Origin: Voacanga thouarsii
Lineage: Eukaryota > Streptophyta > Magnoliopsida > Gentianales > Apocynaceae
Reading direction: 5' to 3'
Assembly (NCBI GenBank): GCA_026120185.1
Contig: JANUWF010001224.1
Location: 2,232,001-2,296,000, forward strand
Length of the DNA stretch: 64,000 bases
The notes below the pieces were generated by a model. The model worked only from the letters and a program-made list of their open reading frames with translations, was not told where the DNA came from and made no database searches. The position numbers and the translations under genes are program-made. Shown here in pieces: positions 37,479-49,637 of this stretch. How positions within the stretch are numbered: the first letter of the stretch is position 1; the number at the start of each line of letters is the position of its first letter.

Positions 37479-39102
37479 ATGGAAAACACTACAGCTCTAC
37501 CTTACATTGAAGGATCCACCACAAATAGACCTTATTTGTTCTATGGAGGCAATTATACATTCTGGAAAAATAGAATGAAAATTTATGTTTGTTCAATCAA
37601 CTTTGAGCTGTTGAATTTGATTGAGAATGGACTATTTGTCCTGTTGAAATTTCTTGAAGGCAGAAAAGTACCTAAACAGAGTGATGAATATAACAATGAA
37701 GATATTTTGAAAATGACTCTAAATTTTCAGGCAATGAATATATTATGTTGTGCTCTTGATGCAAATGAATACAACCATGTTAGTGGTTATGATTCAATTT
37801 TTGAAATATGGAGAATGCTTGAGGTCACCTATGAGGGGACTAATCAAGTAAAAGAATCAAAGTTAGGAATGTTAGTCCATGATTATGAGCTGTTCACTAT
37901 GAAGCCATATGAAAACATCACTGATATGATTACTTGTTTCACAAACATCATGAATGGTCTAAAGACCTATGGAAAGATCTATCCCCTTGGGGAACAAAAC
38001 AAAAAATTGCTTGATGCTCTGCCAAGAAGTTGGCAGCCAAAAACTTTGGGTATAGAAGAATTAAAAAATCCGAACAGTTTAGCCATTGAAGAGCTAATTG
38101 GCTCTCTATTAACCCATGAAATGAAACTGAAAAAGTTTCAAGAGCATGATGAAGATGAAAGAGGCCAAAGAGCAATGGCCTTAAAAGCTATTGATGATGA
38201 TGTTACTAGTGAACAAACCGAGCTGGCCATGGTAGCTAGAAAATTCAGAAAAAATGTTCAAGAAGAGCAACTTAAAAAATGGCAGAAAATTTGTCAAAAA
38301 GAAAGGACAACCTTCACCCTTCAATCCTCAATGCTATGAATGCAATAGTACGAGGCATTTTATTGCTGATTGCGCAATGTCAAAAGAAAGAGAAGCCAAG
38401 TACAATAAGAAGAAAAGAAAAGGACTGATTGGGACTTGGGACCAAGAAGAGTCCGAGACTGAAGAGAGTGATGGATCTGACAATGAGAAAGCAAACATGT
38501 ACTTCATGGCAATGGAAAATGAGGTCAACTCCACTTCCACTAATTCCATATCTGATTTACATAATTATGATTATGAAAAGGTTGATGATCCTAATGAACT
38601 ACTTTTTGAAATATTCCATGAACTCAAAAAGCTGTCTAGAAGAAACAAAGAAATTAAAGCAAAAATCGATTCCTTGCTAGACGAAAATGCTAAGCTGTTC
38701 AATGAGAATAAAGCCTTACTTGATTCTATTATGTGCTCAAGTATTGAAAATGATGTTATCCTAACTTCTTTGCATTGTATGATACTTGAGAACAAATGTT
38801 TATGTGACAAAGTACTTTCTCTTGAAAATAGGCTTAGTGATTTTAATAATATGAAAAGTAGAGTTGATGACCTCACTATTTGTATTGTGAAATTCACTGA
38901 TGGTCAAGACAATCTAAATAAATTGCTTAGAGTGCAACGTATAGCTGGAAATAGGAGTGGTCTTAGTTATAGACATGTGCACAAAGTAGAAAATCACAAA
39001 CCTCATTTTGTGAAAGCTAGAAACTCAAATGATGTTCATATCTACTGTTCTTATTATGGTAAAAATGGACACAATACATTTAGGTGTCACATTAGGAAAT
39101 GA
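37479..39102 (+). pseudogene. Sirevirus S gag (two frames)
   Basis: The first frame, 37479-38339 (286 codons), starts MENTTALPYIEGSTTNRPYL and has LEVTYEGTNQVKESK and IEELIGSLLTHEMKLKKF, typical of the Sirevirus gag core. A frame change near 38254-38339 leads to the second frame (to 39102). It has a perfect CCHC knuckle CYECNSTRHFIADC, an acidic linker, a predicted coiled coil (about 38600-38720, LKKLSRRNKEIKAKIDSLL) and a second knuckle CSYYGKNGHNTFRC in which one Cys is Tyr. This is the best-preserved gene in the window and would form the particle. Confidence 0.88.
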
Positions 39103-39240
39103 GCTGAATGTGGTATGAAAACTGTTTGAAGAGTTAAAAGAACTATCACTAACCCCCCAAAGACCCAAGAAAATGTGGGTACCAAAGCAATTCTTCCACC
39201 TTATGAATAGGTACCCCAGCTGCAAAAATTAAGCTCCACA

Positions 39241-39363
39241 AAATGGTATTGGATAGTGGATGCTCACAACACATGATGGAAAATGCAGCACTAATGGATA
39301 TCATTCAAGCTGAAAATGATGGATTTGTCTTGGAGATAAGAAAAAGGGATAAAAACACTAGGT
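39241..39363 (+). pseudogene. Sirevirus S protease
   Basis: The frame reads MVLDSGCSQHMMENAALMDI; DSG is intact. It stops at 39363, so the protease is truncated. It lies in the usual place after gag. Confidence 0.78.
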
Positions 39364-39599
39364 AAAGGTAATGTTGTGAGAGATTCTCCATCATTATCAT
39401 GTAAGTATTATTGATTGATGAATTGAAGCTCAACTAGCTTAATATTAGTTTTTTGTGTGAAAATTGATGCAAGGTTATTTTTGAAAAAGATTTATGCACT
39501 ATCATTGACAATTCTTGTGATGAAATCATTTTTTTGTCAACCACATTGGCAATGCCTTTGTATTATATCATGATGATCCTTTGCTTATAATATAAATTG

Positions 39600-39940
39600 C
39601 CTTTTCATATATGATATTGACAGCTACCTTTAGCATAGAAGGTTAGGGCATGTCTCTGTTGATTTGTTAAATAGATTGTCATTAAAAGAACTTGAGAAGG
39701 GCTGCCCAAAACGATTTTTGACAAAAAACCAATTGTGTGATGCTTGCCATTTTGAAAAACAAACCAAGACATATTTCAAATCTCAGAAAATGATTTTAAC
39801 CTTAAGTCTTCTTGAGCTAATACATATGGATTTGTTTGAACCAATAAGGACCACTAGCGTAAATGGTAAGTGATATGCTCATGTTTTAGTAGATTATTTT
39901 GACCTTATATCTTTTTGTCAAATAGTTATTTAGAGTGTTC
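39600..39940 (+). pseudogene. Sirevirus S gag-pre-integrase; integrase core deleted
   Basis: 39664-39873 reads LNRLSLKELEKGCPKRFLTK, LCDACHFEKQTKTYFKSQKM, then LLELIHMDLFEPIRTTSVNG, the gag-pre-integrase domain and the first catalytic Asp region. A few more integrase residues follow (AHVLVDYFDL). By 39940 the sequence is already the acidic linker normally found between integrase and RT, so most of the integrase core is missing. Confidence 0.8.
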
Positions 39941-42810
39941 TATAAAAGAACTCTATGTACAGAAGAATCCATGCTTGTAAATTTTAATCTATCTAACATA
40001 TATTCCTCTAAAAAAGATGATGAGCATGTAGGTAGCTAAAAAAAAAATGGCATTGAACATCATGAAGCTCTATCATTTAACAACCATGCCAAAGAAGAGG
40101 AATTAGAAGAGCAACAAGTTGAAGAAAGTAAGCAAAGAATGTTGAACACACTGATCAGAATCTGCCAAAAGATCGGAAGTCCAAACTGTGCATCTAAAAG
40201 AACATATCATTGGTAATCCTAACTGCAAAGTTAAAATCAAACGGTATTTTGTTTTAGTGTTGTGCCCTAGAGGCAATCATTTGTATGTTGTATATGACAC
40301 ATTTTATTTTATAAAAGGCATTATTTATCTTACAATTTCTTTTGATTACTTTTGTGTAATATAACTGTTAGATAAAGTCCCTAGTACAACACAGTGTTAA
40401 AGAAATCATGATAGAGATCATGATATGAGATTCCTACTACACTGTGTAGTGTTATTACTTAAATAGTCCCCAGACATAGTATTAATGGGACAGGACATCA
40501 TGAATGTGTTAAGACTAGCATATGTTAAGACTTCCTGATTTGATCAGGTGGTGATTCTCATATCCATGAGTATTGAGATACTCAAAGTTAACATGTGGAT
40601 TCTTGTTAGTGAAACAAGTTCATTGGATGACCTAGCTATGAGATAATCACATGGATAACTATTTAGTGCCAGTGAAATAATCTCAATATAGCAAACGTGC
40701 AAGTATTCTTAGACTTGAGATCTCCAAAGTACTTTATTTGCTAAGCATTGTGCTTTGATTCCAATCTCCGGAGCTTGATCGAGGGCCGCCTATGAGATGG
40801 ATATGGGTACATTATGAGGTAAATGAAAGTAGTTTAGAGGGTCAATAAAAGATTCACCACTCCTAATAGTAGAGGCGAATATCTCATGACCACTTGTAGG
40901 AATTACTACTCAAAGTCCTTGGCTAAGGCATATATGCATTGGAAACAGTTCTAAATGATATACATTAAGAGTAGTGGGTTCTTGGTACAAGTATAATTAT
41001 ATTCGGGCCAGAATTAATATATATTCTGGAGGGAGTTGACACTAATTTTGTACTCTAGACCGAATGATATATTATAGGGTGAAATGAGTTAATTGCACTA
41101 TAGTTTGTTATTGAAGGGTTCATGTCAAGCCACTTAACTTCCTGGACTTTTGGGTGGTCATGATGTTTTGCTAGATACCGATCATGCTATGGGAATATGG
41201 GTTTATTAATTGATGAATTAATAAACCAATCTTGATTAGAATTAATAGGATTAATTCTAATTAATTAAGAATTATTAATCTAAAAAATGTTTGGATTAAT
41301 TCATGTTCGCTACCAATTGACCGAGAAACCTAATAGGTCATACGAAAAAGAGGAATATGTACTCAAGATATTATTTGATAACATAGTGGGGTTTATTGCG
41401 AGAAAGAGAAGTTGATGTGGCTAAATTATAATTAGTTATAATTTATGGGCCAATTTGTAAGTCAGAGAATTTGATGGGTACCAATTGTAATTGGAGAATT
41501 GTTTGGTGTTCTCAGATGTGGTTTTTTGTTGAGATTTTCGGGTGACTTCAAGGGACACATGAAACTACTCAAAAACAAAAACCAAGGGGCACACAAGAGA
41601 CATCAATTATGTTCTCTTCTCCCCTTCTCTCTCATGGGTGTGTGAGTCTCTCCAAGAGAACACCAAGGGTCTTCTTCTTCTTCTTGATTCTCTGGTTTTG
41701 GTTGAACAAGAAGAACAAGGAAGACAAACCCCAGCTACTATTGTTGTTTTCTGCTAGCATAGAAAATCTTAGTGCTTGAGTGTATTCTCTGTGTGGATTT
41801 CTATTAGAGATAATCACACATTGTGATTATAGTGGTTGGATATTCAACTCTCGTGGTGATTCTTCAAGAGGATTGTTGGATTGTGCCACAATTATCATAC
41901 TTGAAGAAGGAAAGTTTTGTTTTCCACACAAACAAAGAAAGGTAAAAGTTGTTATCTTTGTTTCTTTATTTTTTATATATATGTCTTATTTTCCACACAT
42001 ATACGGATCCTGGGATGGTATCTCGTTTTATTTTTCCACTGCGTCGTATATGATACGCGAGAGATACCCAACATTTTGTTGATAATTTTGTTCTACTTTC
42101 TGTCACTGAACCTAATTAAAATTGATACAGCCTTACATGTTTTATTATGACCATGCAAGAAAAACTGGACCAATTTGAAAAGAATCAAATTTAGAAGCTT
42201 GTCCTTAGACTACTTGACCATCCCGTAATTGATATCAAGTAGGTTTTCAAAAATGAACTTGATAAGCATGTCATTGTTATTAAGTAAAATCAGATTAGTT
42301 GCTCAAGGATTCAATCAAGAAAAAGGCATTGATTATGATGAAACTTTTGCTCTCATTGCTCAATTGAACTCCATTAGAATGCTACTTGTCCTTACATCAT
42401 TCAAAAACATCATGTTTTATCAAATGGATGCCAATAGTGCTCTCTTAAATTGTTTTATTGAAAAAGAAATTTATGTGAAGCAACCTCCAAGTTTTATTCA
42501 TGAACACTTTCCAAACCATGTCTTAGTAGTTTTTTTCTTTCAAAAGGTTCTTCAAGAGGCTTAATTGATACCATATGATTTATCAAATCTAGAAATTTTG
42601 ATGATATCTTAATTGTGTAAATACATGTTGCTGATATTATTTTTGGAGCGACTAATGATTCCTCATACAAGAAATTTGTCAAGACAATGCATCAAGAGTT
42701 TGAAATAAGAATGATGAGAGAATTTAACTTCTTCCTCGGTCTTCAAAAAAAGCTAACCATAGATGATATCTTCCTAAATGAAGACAAGTAAGCCAAGGAA
42801 CTACTCAAAA
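39941..42810 (+). pseudogene. Sirevirus S reverse transcriptase, split by solo LTR D
   Basis: Before the insertion the linker ends with HIIGNPNCKVKIK (40195-40245). After it the frame gives MQEKLDQFEKNQ-like residues, then KIRLVAQGFNQEKGIDYDET and FYQMDANSALLNCFIEKEIY (42229-42564). The catalytic region near 42620-42660 reads IHVADIIFGATN where YVDD is expected, so an Asp is lost. FEIRMMREFNFFLGLQKKL follows. Multiple stops. RNase H is not clearly seen. Confidence 0.8.
40252..42073 (+). repeat. Solo LTR D (Angela/Tork-like) inside S RT
   Basis: It spans TTTTAGTGTTGTGCCCTAGA to CGCGAGAGATACCCAACA, 1822 bp, with perfect TSD TTTTG at 40247-40251 and 42074-42078. The expected first TG is mutated to TT. 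It is homologous to the minus-strand solo LTR at 8907-10707. It holds no PBS, PPT or gene. Confidence 0.9.
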
Positions 42811-43506
42811 GATAAATTCACAAACTACTGGCCAAAGAATGATTTGATCATTTGAGGAGAGGTTTGGAAATGATTAGATTATGTATCTAACGATTTTGCT
42901 AGAGATTGGTTATTTATTCTTTCAGAATTCGTAAGGATCTTCTAATTTTGGATGGAGATATTGGATGCAGTATTCGCAATGTATTTTGGACCAAGAAATT
43001 GGATAGACAATCTAAGTCCAAATGCTCGAATTCTTTAATTGAAAAAATTCTCGCCTTTTTATTCCAGTCGCAACACTCTCTTTCTTCGTATAAAAATATC
43101 TTTACATACTTTTAGAAATCACCTTTCTCAAATATACTAAATTATACTTGTCCTTTTCAAAACCTCATAAACCCCAAAAAGAATTCAAATCCATTTGAAT
43201 CTTCTTCTCATTTCAAAATTTTCAAAAAGCTGTCATTTACCTTAGCACTTGTCTCTTTCCTCTGGCCTTCATTATCTCGATAAAAACTAGAAGAATAAAA
43301 ACTTTTAATACTCTTTTCCATGGGCTAACTCCTTGAAACTTAGTAAAGAAACCTAGCTAAAAGCGAAGGAAACCAAGAAGAAGGTAATGAAAAGGAAATC
43401 AGTCACTGCCGGACTGATATCTGTGAAGAAGATGGAAAAGTGAACTGTTATTGATGAACTAACACGTCAAAATGCATTATCATAACAACCTGCAGAAAAA
43501 GAAAGC
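42811..43506 (+). other. Degenerate S sequence after RT, no clear gene
   Basis: RNase H would be expected here but no diagnostic motif survives. A reading frame at 42906-43115 (SFRIRKDLLILDGDIGCSIR) may be a decayed RNase H fragment, but this is weak. The rest is AT-rich. Confidence 0.4.
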
Positions 43507-44230
43507 ATGGACACTCATGTACTCCGATTCCTTAACTTAAAATGTTAATATGAAGTTAATGACTTGTTGTCAAGGAATAGGACTGTCATTATTGGATATC
43601 GGGTTGATATTGAGGTATGTTTAAATTATGAGTGCATTCTAGGTTTGTTTGAATCAGTGGTTCAGGGCCTTTATTATTTGTGAATGAAAAACTTCACTAC
43701 ACTGGTTTGAAAATTCTATGAAAGGACAACATGAGAAAATAGTGAACAGGCTTATTGAGCAGTGCTATATGTCTAGAGTTGGAGAAATGAACTTCGAGTT
43801 TGACCATCGTATGTTAAACAGATTTTTTTTTTTTTTTTTGAGATAGTAGAGTATAATTGTTTGAAATAAATAATCTGCCTAAAAAATTCTGATTTTTTAG
43901 TCGACTTGAGATGAGATTTACTGGTGCCAAGAGCTTTAGAAATTCAAGTGACTTAAATGCCAACTAGTTAAATGAAATGGAGCAATTGCTACATTGCAAG
44001 ATCTTAACCGTGGTGATATTGAGTCTTGGCCACAAAACATCTGTAATTTTTTTGCAAATGGTATTGATGCCGGCTCCATCAGAAGGAAAATAAGTTAGCT
44101 TTGGATTTCTGGTTGTGAAAATGCTGACTCAATCTCGAAACACATCAAACAAAGCATTATTCTTTAGAAACCTTCTCATCAAGCTATTCAAGTACTTTAA
44201 TGTTGGTTTTAGTACAGTTACCCTGAGCAC
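43507..44230 (+). pseudogene. Extra ORF after pol, resembling putative plant transposon protein (PF20167-like)
   Basis: From the ATG at 43507 the frame, with stops, reads LLSRNRTVIIGYRVDIEVC, then ECILGLFESVVQGLYYL and FTTLV-stop-KFYERT. A frameshift leads to HEKIVNRLIEQCYMSRVGEM and NFEFDHRMLNRF. The pattern (hydrophobic block, then LV.xFYE/A, then a strand and xxNRF) resembles the plant transposon-protein family PF20167, also seen in element H. Sireviruses can carry an extra ORF at this position. A poly-T run at about 43822-43839 breaks it. The family call is by eye. Confidence 0.45.
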
Positions 44231-45142
44231 TACAAAGTAATCATCTATAGCAAAAAATTCATTTGAGAAAATAGGAACCATTCGAGCAGATAATCAAGGG
44301 ATATTACTTAGAGAGGCTACTGAAGAAGAGATAGAAATGTAGAGTATTTCAAAGGGAAACATCAGGACGAACAAAAAGAAAAGCTATTACTGAAATTCAA
44401 AGGGAAACATCAAGAAAAGGGAAGCAGAAAACTTAGGAAAGTAGAAAAATGTAGAGTATTTTACATGCTCTAAATCTACTATCTACCAAGCTAAAATAGT
44501 CTGATTGCAGAAGTCAAAAGTGAACAAAATTTTGGGAAATAGACTGACAAATGTGGAAGGAAATAAATATAAAACTAAAGTCCATTCGACTTAACAAGTT
44601 CCTCTACTCGTGCTAGAGACTTAACCTATCAATCCTTGAACACATGAAGAAACTAATATTCAGCCAAAGATGGAGAGTGCGCAAGAGAACTAGAAAGAAA
44701 TGTGCCCACTGTTAGATAACTGCTACACCTAAGAATGCTTCCAAGCAAAACAAACCAGCTACATTTGGCAGCCTATCTAGCTAAAAGTAGAAGCATGTCA
44801 TGGTAAAACAAAAGTCCAGCAGAATTGCGAGAAAACATTCAAAGAAAGCCGCCAATGCTAGGACTACAATTATTCTTTTTCCTTGAGATGTGGCACATGA
44901 CGACCGCTAAGTGGTAACTTCTTCTACCCACTCTTATTCTGATGACACAATTTTATTCGTGCAAAACTTCCTGCTCTCTGTACTATATTTTCATGCATAT
45001 TCTTATTTTAGTCTTTAACTAATATTACTGCTAGCTGCCTACTGCTTATTGTCATTGTCAATATTGTTTATTACTGGCCCTATTCTGGGCATTCTCCTGA
45101 TATTACTGTCGCAGTACTACTAATTGCTTCTCTACTACTTAT
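44231..45142 (+). other. S region between extra ORF and nested gypsy E, unrecognised
   Basis: AT-rich and Lys-rich in several frames with many stops. It may be the C-terminal half of the extra ORF; no motif recognised. It ends at the E TSD CTTAT (45138-45142). Confidence 0.4.
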
Positions 45143-45390
45143 TGTGAAACCTCGGTCAAAACCAACCTTAGAGTAAGGGGGTTGGGATGCATATCATATT
45201 TTATTTCATATTTAAATATATTTTTATATGATCTTATATGCTTTGGATTTGAGTGTTACTGTCTCGAAGGCTTGATTATGATTATTGAGTGAGAAGCGTA
45301 AAATGGTAATTTTTGCTTGAGGTGGAAAAAGGGAGATAGCTTGAGGATTGAATAGAAAAATATTTTTTAGGAAGAAAATAAGAATAAGAG

Positions 45391-45460
45391 TTGTTGTGGT
45401 TTAGTGGTTAGAGCTTTGGAATTAATTCTTGAGGTCTTGGGTTCAAATCCCATCATAGGA
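45391..45460 (+). promoter_or_regulatory. tRNA-like pol III module in E 5' LTR
   Basis: A-box TGGTTTAGTGG (45397-45407) and a perfect B-box GGTTCAAATCC (45440-45450). Spacing is as in tRNA genes and tRNA-derived SINE heads. The TGGG/CCCA T-stem can pair, but the acceptor stem does not, so this is a tRNA-like relic or internal promoter, not a tRNA gene. Confidence 0.55.
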
Positions 45461-47085
45461 GCTTTAACTTGGTTAAATTTTATTTTTGCTTAGGAAGTAT
45501 CATTTTCGGCCTTATGTGTTGGGAGTAGGGTAGAGATGTTGCCCTAAGAGAGACATGATAGGAATATCCAAATCCTACTCTTTTGCTTTACACAAAATTC
45601 CTAAGGGGAATTCATTTCCTCTTGATCCTTAATTTTTTCTATTTCTCAATTCATTAGTTTGTTAATTTTGTTCAAGCCAATTTTATTCTAGAAAAATTCC
45701 AGCAATGTGCTGTGGCTTTGAAGGTTTGAAATGTCTTAGTAGGACATCATATGGACCAAAACAATGGAAGAGGGGGAAAGATTTCAAGTGAATTAAATTC
45801 CTTAGTGAACATTCTAAAAATTCACTCTAGCTAGGTTCATTTCCCTTCCTTCATAGAACTGAAATTTTTCCAGCTTTGTGTGCCTTTAAGGTGTCGAAAT
45901 TCTTAACCATTATTCCCTCCTAAATGCTTCCAGAAAATGGCCCTTTTGATGAGCTTAGAATCTGAATTTTTCTGGCTATTTTCGGACTGCACAAAGGTGG
46001 TGAAAAACCAGAAAAATCCCTAGGCAAATCGCAGCTTTGGAGGTCCGAAACCAAGCTATTTTCTACCAATTTTTGTTCAGCACCTTAGCCATGTTTTTCC
46101 TCCATGAAGCAGGCTAGAAACCAACCTTGAAAGCCCCTGAAATTCACCTTCAAACTCCCTGCAAACCGTCTGGAAAAGGGCAGCTGAAAATTACCCAGAA
46201 AATTCCAGCAAGTAGCGAATCTGTGCAGTAGTTTTTTCAGCTGTATTTCCTAATTCTCTCCTAGCCGAAACTCCATCCTTTTTCTGCACAAACCACCCTT
46301 AAACCTCCATTAACTGAACTCCATTGTCCTTCCCAAGCTTCTGCACGAAAATCCCATCATGGCTGACTAAAAGATTTCCAAAAAAAATTCTACAATCATG
46401 CCTTGATTTGGATACCAAAATTCCAGCCACCATGATTTAACAACTTTCCATAAAATATACCGCAAACAACCAGACCTTCCCTTCACCATTATACTCCTTA
46501 ATTTTGGCCACCCTTAGCCTCTTTCAATCAACTTTCATTCAGCCGAAATACTGCTCCAAAATTCATCCATGGCAGATTCCCAAAAGCCCTCCAATAATCA
46601 AAGATATTCTTGTTATATCTAGTTTCCAAATTTGATTCCCAAAAATATTCTTTAAGGATTTCAACAACTAGCCTTTCCTTTTTCCTTCCAAACCAGAAAA
46701 TCATCTTCCTAAACCCTACAAACAATTCAGTAGCCCTAATCTCTTCAGAATTTTGGCAGCCTCCCAACCAAAAGCTCTCTACTCTCTTCAACCTTCAAGA
46801 ACACATAGTACACCAAGAACACCTACTCCTTCCTTTCACCTAATACCTCTCCAAATCACTTCAAATAACCTCTAAAAATTCCAGATTTCATCTATCCATT
46901 GCTGTAAGTCCATCCGTACCATTTTTAACATTACAGAATCTAACTTGCACTTTTGATTCAACAACCAAAAATTTTGTGAAGACTCAAGAACACCTTCAAG
47001 GTAGGATTATTCAATCAACTTCATCTTCGCTAATCTTTAATCTCTAATGAACAAATATGTGCCTAATGATGCTAATGAGCTTTCT

Positions 47086-47089
<4 letters not shown>

Positions 47090-47149
<60 letters not shown>
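47090..47149. repeat. (CT)n microsatellite in E 5' LTR
   Basis: Near-pure CT run of about 60 bases. At the equivalent place the E 3' LTR (about 53922-53963) and LTR F (28998-29015) have shorter runs. Confidence 0.93.
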
Positions 47150-47152
<3 letters not shown>

Positions 47153-49539
47153 CCGAACTACTCACCTTCTTGGCCGAATGGTTCCTTCTCCATGGCCATG
47201 TTTCCTTCACCTTCCTTGGACAGATTTGGGCATCTAGGGGTTGAGATTAATTTGAAACTCCTTCAAGGTATTCATCAATCAAGTAAGCCATTTTAACTCT
47301 TCTTTTAAATTCTAGAATCTTGCCTCTAGGATGATGTTGATAGAAGATGGATTGTGGATAAGGTTTGAGTATATATTGTTGAGGTTGAAGCATGAATGTA
47401 TGTATGAATATGAAGGAGGTGGGATTTATGCATGGATGGATTATCTTGGTTGATTGTATGATGATTTGAGGTTTAATGCATGTCTTCATGTCATAGGTAG
47501 TATTTGTGATGAAGTATGCTAGAGATTATGTTACATTTGGTGAATAGGATTTATATTCATGTTGAATTATTGAAGCCATGATCATATTTATGCTAGTAGG
47601 GGTTAGATCATGTCTTGATAAATTTAGATCTATGCTTATATGCATGATTTGGATGGTTTGATGAATTGAAGGATTGTATATGTCCATGATTGTGGTTAGC
47701 CATAGAAGTATGATCATGATCTAGTTGTCCCTAAGCTAATTTTTATTTCATGAATAAAATATTTCTTAATATGAATTTACTAGTAATTTCCAAACACCCT
47801 AGGAGGGGTAAATTTGGATTATTATATATAATAAGGATATTTTAGTCAAATAAATAATAGCTTTTGCTAGAAAAATAAAATATATAGATATTATATATAA
47901 AATGATAATATCAAATAAAACATTTTATGGAAATAATCATAATTAGTAAAATATTTATTATTAAAAATTTAATTATTATCTTTTAATCAAAACCCATTAA
48001 AAATTTATTTATTATCTTTCAAGTAAGACTCATTAAATTTATTATCAACTAATTTTAGTTACCAATTATTTTCTAACAACTAATTATTAATAAATCATTA
48101 TTTTACCTAATTCCACCTAGGACTTTTCATCAAATAAACTCTAAACTATTTTAGCAAGATTTAAACCTTCAACTTAATAGTACCTATTTCCCAAAACTCT
48201 ATTTATTTTAAATATCAAAATTAGCTTTGGCTGATAAACCTTTTTATTTATTATTTGGCCTTAAAGCTTGGGACACTAGGATCATGGTTGTAGTAGTGAG
48301 TTGTGTTAGTTTATTTGTGAAAGTGGATTTTGGCTTGAGTTTGATTGTGGTTTGTATTTACCCCATGCGGGGTTAGGTCAGCTGTTGGAGACCTTTGTTG
48401 TGAGCAAGGATTAGGTAAGATCCTGCATAAAACCTATTTGATGAAAAATGTTTTTTTTATGGCAAGCCAAATGTAGAGTGCATGGTCACTCATTTCAGTA
48501 AAGGCAATTGAGGATTATTTCAATTCTCATTTCAGACAAATAAATTATTTGTAAATCAAGGGGCGGTCTTACTCAAAACCTAAAATTCTTTCTATAACTA
48601 GTTTTGTCCCAAACTTTGGAAAACCTTAATTGCCATTTTCAAGTGGAACTATGTTTTGTTCATTTTTTCCCAAGTGGGATACGTTACGTTGAGTACTCAT
48701 TAAGGGAAGGCTAGTAGTACTAGTTTTGAAGAGCAAGAGTGAGTCTTCTAGCTGGAGGCCACTTCTAGAAGATAAGCTCAACTTAGAGAAACGTCAGTAC
48801 TACTTAGTCATGCGGGTTCGAGCTAGCAGTTTTTATTTCAGTCAAGTGACTATGATTTGCCGGAATGGACACCCGGTTGTTGTTTGGGTATAGAGAATGA
48901 GGAGTATCTTGCCCGGTAGGCCGATCACCTACCTTTTGTCAGTCTGCACAAAGTGTGGCATTCTGACTGGCAGTATGCACAAAGTGTGGCATACTGACCA
49001 TGTGGACGTGGGGCCCAACGTGTGGTAATCCATGACCACCTTTTTTGAGTGATTGATTTTATTGTGCACTTATATGGTTTCCAAAAGTGGAAAACACCAC
49101 TCTTGCTTTTGATTAATGTTTATTGATTGCCAATATTTCTCGTATAAGGATTTCACACTTTGCATCCACGAACTGTTTTCACTAAACACCCAAAGTACAC
49201 ATGGACTTACTGAGATTTCTGTCTCATCACCTTTTTACCATGATTTTTGGTCAATCCTGCTGTGGGGATGAGTATCTAATGTTATCTGTCTTGGAAGAGA
49301 ATGTTGTCTTTTATTTTTATGTATTACTTTGGGGAGTTGAGAGTGGATGATTTTATTTATGGATTTTTTTTTTATTTTGGGAATTCTTGGATTTATTCTG
49401 GGGTTGTAAAAAATTTTAAGTTAAATTATTATTTTTATTCTGCTATTTTATTTGTATAACCTAGTAATAAAGAACCCTTGTCCTTTGGACGGGGCGACGT
49501 CCCCGGCCCTGGCGGGCCTAGGTAGCGGGGTGTTACAAG

Positions 49540-49552
49540 TGGTATCAGAGAC
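49540..49552 (+). other. Primer-binding site of gypsy E
   Basis: TGGTATCAGAGAC, two bases after the 5' LTR, Met-tRNA type. Confidence 0.88.
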
Positions 49553-49637
49553 TAGGTTTAGGCAATCAGTTGATTTTTTGGATTTTTATTTCCTTAAGTA
49601 TTTTGATCTGCTGCTAATCTTGTGTTTTGTTTATAGG

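Larger units (their letters stand above)
45143..49537 (+). repeat. 5' LTR of gypsy E
   Basis: 4395 bp, TGTGAAACCTCGGTC to GGTAGCGGGGTGTTACA. It contains the tRNA-like module, a CT run (about 47090-47149), the duplicated tgcacaaagtgtggcat motif (48952-48998) and the TATAAAG / GGACGGGGCGACG block near its end. Confidence 0.92.

Noticed and set aside
41780..42150. ORFs at the end of solo LTR D
   Set aside because: Non-conserved frames in LTR sequence; the minus-strand homologue is not open.
45391..45460. Functional tRNA gene
   Set aside because: A and B boxes are good, but the acceptor stem does not pair and the block repeats in every LTR copy, so it is tRNA-like only.
47047..47296. Ser/Leu-repeat ORFs over the CT tract (also 53887-54111)
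   Set aside because: Translation of a (CT)n microsatellite; length varies between LTR copies.
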